A stretch of 64,000 bases of DNA. It comes from Phoenicibacter sp963588595. Its GTDB lineage: Bacteria > Actinomycetota > Coriobacteriia > Coriobacteriales > Eggerthellaceae. The position numbers and the translations under genes are program-made. The notes below the pieces were generated by a model that saw nothing but the letters and a program-made list of their open reading frames with translations, did not search any database and was not told the DNA's origin. The stretch's first letter is position 1. Each line of letters opens with the position of its first letter. The stretch lies in NCBI GenBank assembly GCA_963588595.1, contig CAVAIA010000054.1:1-64000 (forward strand), in the 5' to 3' direction. This document shows, in pieces, positions 59,349 to 64,000 of this stretch.

Positions 59349-60047
59349 ATGGAGAATTCTTCGGGAAAATTTATAACTTTTGAAGGTGCCGACGGAGTTG
59401 GAAAATCAACCCAAGTCGCTTTCGTTGCGGACTTGCTAGGTGAGCTTGGCTTTGACGTTTTACTCGTTCGTGAACCGGGAGGGACGAAGATTGGCGAGAA
59501 AGTAAGAGAAATCCTCCTTGATGTTGACAACAAGGAGATGACTGACGAAAGTGAGCTTATGCTCTACCTTGCTGCAAGATCGCAAATTGTTAATGAGGTC
59601 ATAATTCCAGCTCTTGATAAAGAGAAAATAGTTCTTTGTGATCGCTTTTTCGATTCAACGCTTGCTTATCAAGGTTTTGGCAGAGGCCTTGACAAAGAAT
59701 TTATAAAGGAAGCCAATAAGTTTGTTTGTAATGGGTTAATGCCTGACTTAACGATTTTGTTTTACATACCTGCTGAGATGAGAAAAGCAAGGCTAGACAA
59801 AAGAGAGGCAGCTGACAGAATCGAGAGCGCAGGAAGAGAGTTTGGCGAGAGAGTAGCCGATGGGTTTTTAAAGATTGCTGATGAGGATTGCAACAAAAAA
59901 AGAATTGTGAAAGTTAACACAAGTGGCAAGCATAGCCAAAGTGCTCTTTTAACGTTAAAAGCGCTTCGCGAGATAATTGATTTTGATGTTGACTCTCAAG
60001 TTGTTAAATGCGCTCTTGACAAGTTAGATGAGGCGCACAAGCATTGA
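59349..60047 (+). CDS. tmk: Thymidylate kinase
   Basis: 232 residues. P-loop EGADGVGKSTQVAF, DR(F/Y) motif CDRFFDSTLAYQG, and lid Arg-rich DKREAADRIES. Phosphorylates dTMP to dTDP, next after ThyX. Start ATG 59349 with AAGAG 5 bases before; an in-frame GTG two codons earlier is possible. LVREPGGTKIGEKVR is typical. Confidence 0.95.
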   Translation: MENSSGKFITFEGADGVGKSTQVAFVADLLGELGFDVLLVREPGGTKIGEKVREILLDVDNKEMTDESELMLYLAARSQIVNEVIIPALDKEKIVLCDRFFDSTLAYQGFGRGLDKEFIKEANKFVCNGLMPDLTILFYIPAEMRKARLDKREAADRIESAGREFGERVADGFLKIADEDCNKKRIVKVNTSGKHSQSALLTLKALREIIDFDVDSQVVKCALDKLDEAHKH

Positions 60048-60048
60048 T

Positions 60049-61188
60049 ATGAATGACATTTTTTCTTCTATATTAGGGCAAAGTCAAGTTAGAGATTTTC
60101 TTCGCAGAAGCATTAGAGGGAAGCGCATTTCTCAAAGCTATTTATTCTTGGGTCCTTGTGGGTCTAATAAAACGCAGGCTGCTTATTGTCTTGCGGCGGC
60201 TTATCTTTGTGAGGATGAGAGCAAAACTCTTTTAAGCGATTGCAATAAATGCGAAAAATGCAAACAAATCTTTAAAAGAAGACATCCAGATGTTAAGTAT
60301 TATGCTCCAGAAGGGCAAAATGGCTATCTTGTCAGCCAAATAAGAGAGTTAATTCACGATTGTGAGCTTCGTCCAAATGAAGGCGATAAAAAAGTTTACA
60401 TAATCGATCGCGTTGACACTCTTGGACAGAGCGCTGCCAACGCTTTTTTAAAGACGCTAGAAGAGCCCTCAGAAGGAATACTTTTTATACTTTTGGGAAG
60501 AACTGCTGATGGGGTCTTGCAAACAATCCGATCTAGAACTGAGATAGTTCCCTTTCGTCACATTCCTCCTGAGGAGGCGCAAAAAATAATAGTCCAAAAC
60601 ACGGGATGCGACATAGATAGAGCAAAAATAGCTTTAGTTTGTTCAGGGAATTCAATTTCAAAAGCGATAGAAATTTTGAGATCTCAAACGAGCGGAGTTT
60701 TAGCTTTAAGGCAGCAACTTGTTTCTTGTTGTCTTGAGTGTGCAAATGCTAGCGATTGGGAAGTGCTTAAGGAGGCAAAGAGAATAGTTGAGCTTTTAGG
60801 CGCGCAAACGGATGCTTATAAAAAACAATTAGAAGAAAAAGATGCGACTGGTGAAGATTTTTTAAGCTCATCTGCAAAAAAGGAAATTAAGTCGCAAGGA
60901 ACAAGGAAGCAAAAGTCAAAAGTTTTAGAAAATTTGAGTATGTTCGCAAACATCGTTGTCAGCATTTTAAGAGATTGCGTGAACATAAATTGCGGGAATC
61001 TGGAGATTGTTAATTCGGATTTCGCCGAAAGAATCAATGCGATTTCTCCGAAAACAACTTATAAATCATCATTTTTAGCAATCGAGAGGATTGAGGACGT
61101 TGTCAAAACCATGACTTATAATGTTAGTCATGAAACGTGCATAGATGTGATTCTTCTAGAGTTTAAAGGAGCATTTAAACAAAATTGA
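60049..61188 (+). CDS. holB: DNA polymerase III delta prime subunit
   Basis: 379 residues from ATG 60049, directly after the tmk stop. AAA+ clamp-loader subunit: FSSILGQSQVRDFL, P-loop GPCGSNKT in which the glycine before Lys is Asn, zinc cysteines CNKCEKCKQIF, and IRSRTEIVPF, where the usual SRC triad reads SRT. A long C-terminal region is typical. An upstream ATG at 60028 would overlap tmk. Position after tmk is standard. Confidence 0.9.
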   Translation: MNDIFSSILGQSQVRDFLRRSIRGKRISQSYLFLGPCGSNKTQAAYCLAAAYLCEDESKTLLSDCNKCEKCKQIFKRRHPDVKYYAPEGQNGYLVSQIRELIHDCELRPNEGDKKVYIIDRVDTLGQSAANAFLKTLEEPSEGILFILLGRTADGVLQTIRSRTEIVPFRHIPPEEAQKIIVQNTGCDIDRAKIALVCSGNSISKAIEILRSQTSGVLALRQQLVSCCLECANASDWEVLKEAKRIVELLGAQTDAYKKQLEEKDATGEDFLSSSAKKEIKSQGTRKQKSKVLENLSMFANIVVSILRDCVNINCGNLEIVNSDFAERINAISPKTTYKSSFLAIERIEDVVKTMTYNVSHETCIDVILLEFKGAFKQN

Positions 61189-62189
61189 GTTTTATAGATG
61201 AAATTTCAGATCCTGAGAAGGAAGAAAAAGAAGCTCATGCGCTTGAGGTTTTCAAAGAGTTAGCTAAAGAATGTGACGAGGGAATGATTCCTCGTTTTGT
61301 AAGTTATCGCGATGATTTGCATAAGGCAACTTTTTATTATTTCAGCGACCATAGAGTGGATTTTAGGGAACTTGTTAAGGAACTTTCCTCCAAGCTCTCA
61401 ATTTCTGTTGAGATGAGGCAAATCAACGAGAGAGAGCAAGCATCCCTCATCGGTGGGATTGGACCTTGCGGACAAGAGCTTTGTTGTTGCAAAATGAAGG
61501 AGGGTTGTTGCAAAAAAAATGCAACTATTAAGATGGCTAAGAACCAAGACCTTTCTTTGAATCCAACAAAAATAAGTGGCATGTGCGGCAGATTGATGTG
61601 CTGTTTGAGATTTGAAGATGACTATTATAAGGAATTTAAATCTCGCGCTCCAAAGGTTAATTCCTTCGTTAAAACTCCAGATGGTGACGGAAAAGTCATA
61701 GGACAAGATGCGTTGCATGAAACGATAACATTGCGGGTGGACGAGGATAAACCAAGAAAAATCAAGCTTGACGAATTGGAAGCTAACAAAAAAGGAGACG
61801 GTGGTTTTGCTGTTGGAAAAAAGGCTTGGGACAAAGCTGAAAATTCGATGGACAACATAAAGAAGAGCGCAGCGAATGTGACGATTGACACTTCTCTTTT
61901 CACTGGGACTGATAGAGTGGCGAACGCACGTGATGTTAAGTTAGCAGACAAACCAAGACCCACCAGAAGGAGAGGCGATCTTAGGAGGAAGAGAAAGGAC
62001 AGAAAGCAAAGGAGGTCATCGAGATCTTCTGTTTCGTTTAGCTCTCCAAAGACTGCAAGTCGCCCCGGCGGAAATTCGAGCGCAACAAAGCTTTCGAGTC
62101 CGAAAACTATAACTAGACCGAAAAAAGAAAATAGAGAAGGTGCAAAACTTAAAAAACGCAGGACGAGAAAAATTTCAGGTTCTAAATAG
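61185..62189 (+). CDS. ricT: PSP1-family protein (RicT-like), N-terminally shortened
   Basis: 334 residues. Cysteine motifs GPCGQELCCCKMKEGCC and MCGRLMCCLRFE with IKMAKNQDLSLNPTKISG are hallmarks of the RicT/YaaT family, which holds Fe-S clusters and regulates RNA turnover in Bacillus. The first ~80 residues of the usual N-terminal domain are missing; the match begins near the EAL..F helix just before VDFRELVKELS. TTG start overlapping holB by 4 bases. Extra cysteines are present. The C-terminus (about 230-334) is a basic Arg/Lys/Ser-rich tail. Confidence 0.85.
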   Translation: MSFIDEISDPEKEEKEAHALEVFKELAKECDEGMIPRFVSYRDDLHKATFYYFSDHRVDFRELVKELSSKLSISVEMRQINEREQASLIGGIGPCGQELCCCKMKEGCCKKNATIKMAKNQDLSLNPTKISGMCGRLMCCLRFEDDYYKEFKSRAPKVNSFVKTPDGDGKVIGQDALHETITLRVDEDKPRKIKLDELEANKKGDGGFAVGKKAWDKAENSMDNIKKSAANVTIDTSLFTGTDRVANARDVKLADKPRPTRRRGDLRRKRKDRKQRRSSRSSVSFSSPKTASRPGGNSSATKLSSPKTITRPKKENREGAKLKKRRTRKISGSK

Positions 62190-62201
62190 AAAGGCTTGAA
62201 A

Positions 62202-63638
62202 ATGAGCGATCATTTGGGTCTCTACACTGATCTTTATCAATTAACGATGGCGCAAGGCTACTTTCTTGAAGGAGCTTCAAACAAAATTGCGTCGTTTTCG
62301 ATGAATTTTAGAAAACTTCCATTTAAAGGTGGATATGCAATTTTTTGTGGCAGTGATTCACTTTTAAATTTGATTAAAAATTTTAAATTCAATGAGGAAG
62401 ACATCTCTTATCTAAAAGAGCTAGAGGCGCCTTATGGAGGAAGATTGTTCGAGGATTCATTCCTTGACTATCTTTTGAATTTTGAAATGAAGGTTGATGT
62501 TTTGGCTCCTAAGGAAGGCTCTATTGTTTTCCCTTATGAGCCAATTGTTAGAGTTGACGGGCCTATCATCGATTGTCAATTGATTGAAACTGCTCTTCTA
62601 AATTGTATAAATTTTCAAACGCTTGCTGCAACAAAAGCGATGCGAATTTCATCCGCTGCTAAGGGAAGAGCGGTTGCCGAGTTTGGGCTTCGCAGGGCTC
62701 AAGGGACAGGCTCGATGTGGGCTGCGAAAGCTTCCTATGTTGGCGGTTTTTCTTCAACGTCCAACGTTTTAGCAGGAAAAAAGTTTGGAATTCCAGTAAG
62801 TGGCACTCACGCTCATTCGTGGGTTATGTCCTTCGATAGCGAATTAGAAGCCTTTAGAAAATATGCTGAACTTTTTCCTAAGAACTGCACTCTTTTGATT
62901 GACACCTATTCAGTCGACGAAGGGATCAAAAATGCGATTATTGTCGCCCATGAAATGGAGGAAAAGGGCGAGAAGATGTCGGCAGTCAGAATCGATTCAG
63001 GCGATCTAACGTGGGAGAGCAGGAAGGTTAGAAAAAAGCTTGACGACGAGGGTCTTAACTACGTTGGAATAGTTCTTTCGAATGACTTGGACGAGTATAA
63101 AATTGAATCAATTTTAAATGAAGGAGCTCAAGTTAACGCCTTTGGCGTTGGAACTAAATTTGCTTGTTGCTATGACCAGCCAACTTTAGGTGGCGTTTAC
63201 AAGCTTAACGCAGTCAAGGAGGCAAATGGCGACAAAGAAAGTTGGACGCCGAAGATGAAAGTTTCTGAGTCTCCTGAAAAAACAACTGTGCCAGGGATTT
63301 TAAACGTTAAGCGTTTTTATGATGAGGCAGGAAAAGTTGCGGGGGACATGGTGTATGACGAAGAGCAAGGAATAGTCGATTGCACGATTGTTGACCCTAT
63401 CAATCACATAAAAAATAAGAAATTGTGTGGGATGCAAAGCAAGACGTTGCTGCGTCCTATAATGCGAGCAGGAAAAAGAATTGAAAGTTGGACAGTTGAC
63501 GATGCGCGCAAGTGGGCGAATGCCTCCTATGACAATCTTGATTATTCGAGAAAGAGAAACCTCTATCCTCACATCTATCCTGTTGGACTTGAACTTAACT
63601 TAAGTCTAAAAAGAGATGATATGATTAAAAGATCATAA
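62202..63638 (+). CDS. pncB: Nicotinate phosphoribosyltransferase
   Basis: 478 residues from ATG 62202 (AGAAAGG upstream). Uses nicotinate and PRPP to make nicotinate mononucleotide for NAD. YTDLYQLTMAQGYF at the N-terminus, EFGLRRAQG, GTHAHSWVM with the catalytic His, and VRIDSGDL are signature motifs. A C-terminal extension carries the usual RxMRxGKRI segment. It is probably the last gene of the thyX-topA-tmk-holB-ricT run. Confidence 0.95.
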   Translation: MSDHLGLYTDLYQLTMAQGYFLEGASNKIASFSMNFRKLPFKGGYAIFCGSDSLLNLIKNFKFNEEDISYLKELEAPYGGRLFEDSFLDYLLNFEMKVDVLAPKEGSIVFPYEPIVRVDGPIIDCQLIETALLNCINFQTLAATKAMRISSAAKGRAVAEFGLRRAQGTGSMWAAKASYVGGFSSTSNVLAGKKFGIPVSGTHAHSWVMSFDSELEAFRKYAELFPKNCTLLIDTYSVDEGIKNAIIVAHEMEEKGEKMSAVRIDSGDLTWESRKVRKKLDDEGLNYVGIVLSNDLDEYKIESILNEGAQVNAFGVGTKFACCYDQPTLGGVYKLNAVKEANGDKESWTPKMKVSESPEKTTVPGILNVKRFYDEAGKVAGDMVYDEEQGIVDCTIVDPINHIKNKKLCGMQSKTLLRPIMRAGKRIESWTVDDARKWANASYDNLDYSRKRNLYPHIYPVGLELNLSLKRDDMIKRS

Positions 63639-63683
63639 AGTTAGTTTTTTTCATTAGCCAAATCGAGTTTTTAAGGAGGAAAA

Positions 63684-64000
63684 GTGATAAGAATTTTGAG
63701 CGATTCTGTTTCGACTTCTGACTATTCTAACCTTGAGAATCTTGGCATAGATGTTGTAAGCTTGTCTGTTACTTATGATGAAAAAAACGAACTTGACACA
63801 GAGATGGACATGAAAGCTTTCAATGAGACTTTGGCTTCTAGAAGTGAAAATTTGCCAAGGTCGAGCCAACCTTCTTTGCTAAGCTTCGAAAAATATTTTA
63901 AAGAATGCGCCGAGGCGGGAGATAGCGTCGTTGGCGTTTTTATGTCAACTGTTCTCTCATCAACGCTCGATAACGCGAGGGCAGCGGCGAGAAACGTTAA
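63684..64000 (+). CDS. DegV-family protein, 3'-truncated by window end
   Basis: GTG start with AAGGAGG 5-6 bases upstream; 105 codons visible, frame open to the end. ILSDSVSTSDYSNLENLGIDVVSLSVTYDE, RSSQPSLLSFEKYF and FMSTVLSSTLDNARAAA match the DegV fold, which binds a fatty acid (FakB-type) for the FakA kinase. The Thr in the usual TSQPS loop is Ser here (SSQPS). Substrate chain length cannot be judged from the fragment. Confidence 0.88.
   Translation, partial: MIRILSDSVSTSDYSNLENLGIDVVSLSVTYDEKNELDTEMDMKAFNETLASRSENLPRSSQPSLLSFEKYFKECAEAGDSVVGVFMSTVLSSTLDNARAAARNV

Noticed and set aside
1..64000. CRISPR arrays, rRNA genes, transposase or integrase genes
   Set aside because: None seen; no regular repeats with spacers, no rRNA-like stretches, and no transposase-like or integrase-like proteins among the ORFs.

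Overview
This is a gene-dense stretch of a bacterial chromosome with low-to-moderate GC (roughly 40-45% by eye). About 60 protein genes, mostly housekeeping, lie on both strands in tight operons with 1-4 base stop/start overlaps. There is no rRNA, CRISPR array or recognisable insertion sequence. The gene set fits an anaerobic, host-associated actinobacterium of the class Coriobacteriia with unusually low GC. Pointers are an archaeal-type topoisomerase IA, ThyX, a Tal-Pgi-type glucose-6-phosphate isomerase, a YjiM/YjiL double-cubane reductase pair, HypCF, a membrane pyrophosphatase, a Fe-alcohol dehydrogenase, and a DtxR-like rather than Fur-like operator at feoAB. This taxonomic call is an inference.

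Layout. 1-13.8 kb: MFS transporter (cut by the window edge); a minus-strand operon of a 50-residue membrane peptide, TrkH, a lipoprotein and RsgA; a shortened CorC-type CBS protein; a YtxH/PRC-barrel pair; ispE with an unknown membrane-anchored surface protein; a polysaccharide flippase; then a redox module (YjiM-like reductase, ATPase activator, YedF-like DsrE protein, ferredoxin) ending in rdgB. 13.8-19.2 kb, minus: feoB-feoA behind two iron-box operators, and serA-serC. 19.3-30 kb, minus: zinc-ribbon protein-thrS-prfA-prmC, and tig-clpP-clpX-valS. 30.1-39 kb: tRNA-Leu(UAG), sstT, hypC-hypF-pgi, a radical-SAM activase, a RelB/YafQ-type toxin-antitoxin pair, and a Fe-ADH.

39-48.7 kb, plus: promoter and attenuator-like hairpin, then rimP-nusA-infB-rbfA-nrnA-truB-ribF and hppA with a strong terminator. 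48.7-49.55 kb: a second toxin-antitoxin pair bracketed by two ~30-bp near-identical direct repeats. 49.6-64 kb: rnhA, dgt (minus), dnaG-def-fmt-rsmB, thyX-topA-tmk-holB-ricT-pncB and the start of a DegV gene, largely DNA replication and nucleotide supply.

The most unusual points are several reduced or altered core proteins (trigger factor without its PPIase domain, RibF without riboflavin kinase, RicT without its N-terminus, CorC-like protein without DUF21 and without a normal start), an extra CCCH knuckle on NusA, the repeat-bracketed toxin-antitoxin cassette, and the four-gene double-cubane redox module. Promoters that can be read tend to be of the extended -10 type (TGnTATAAT).
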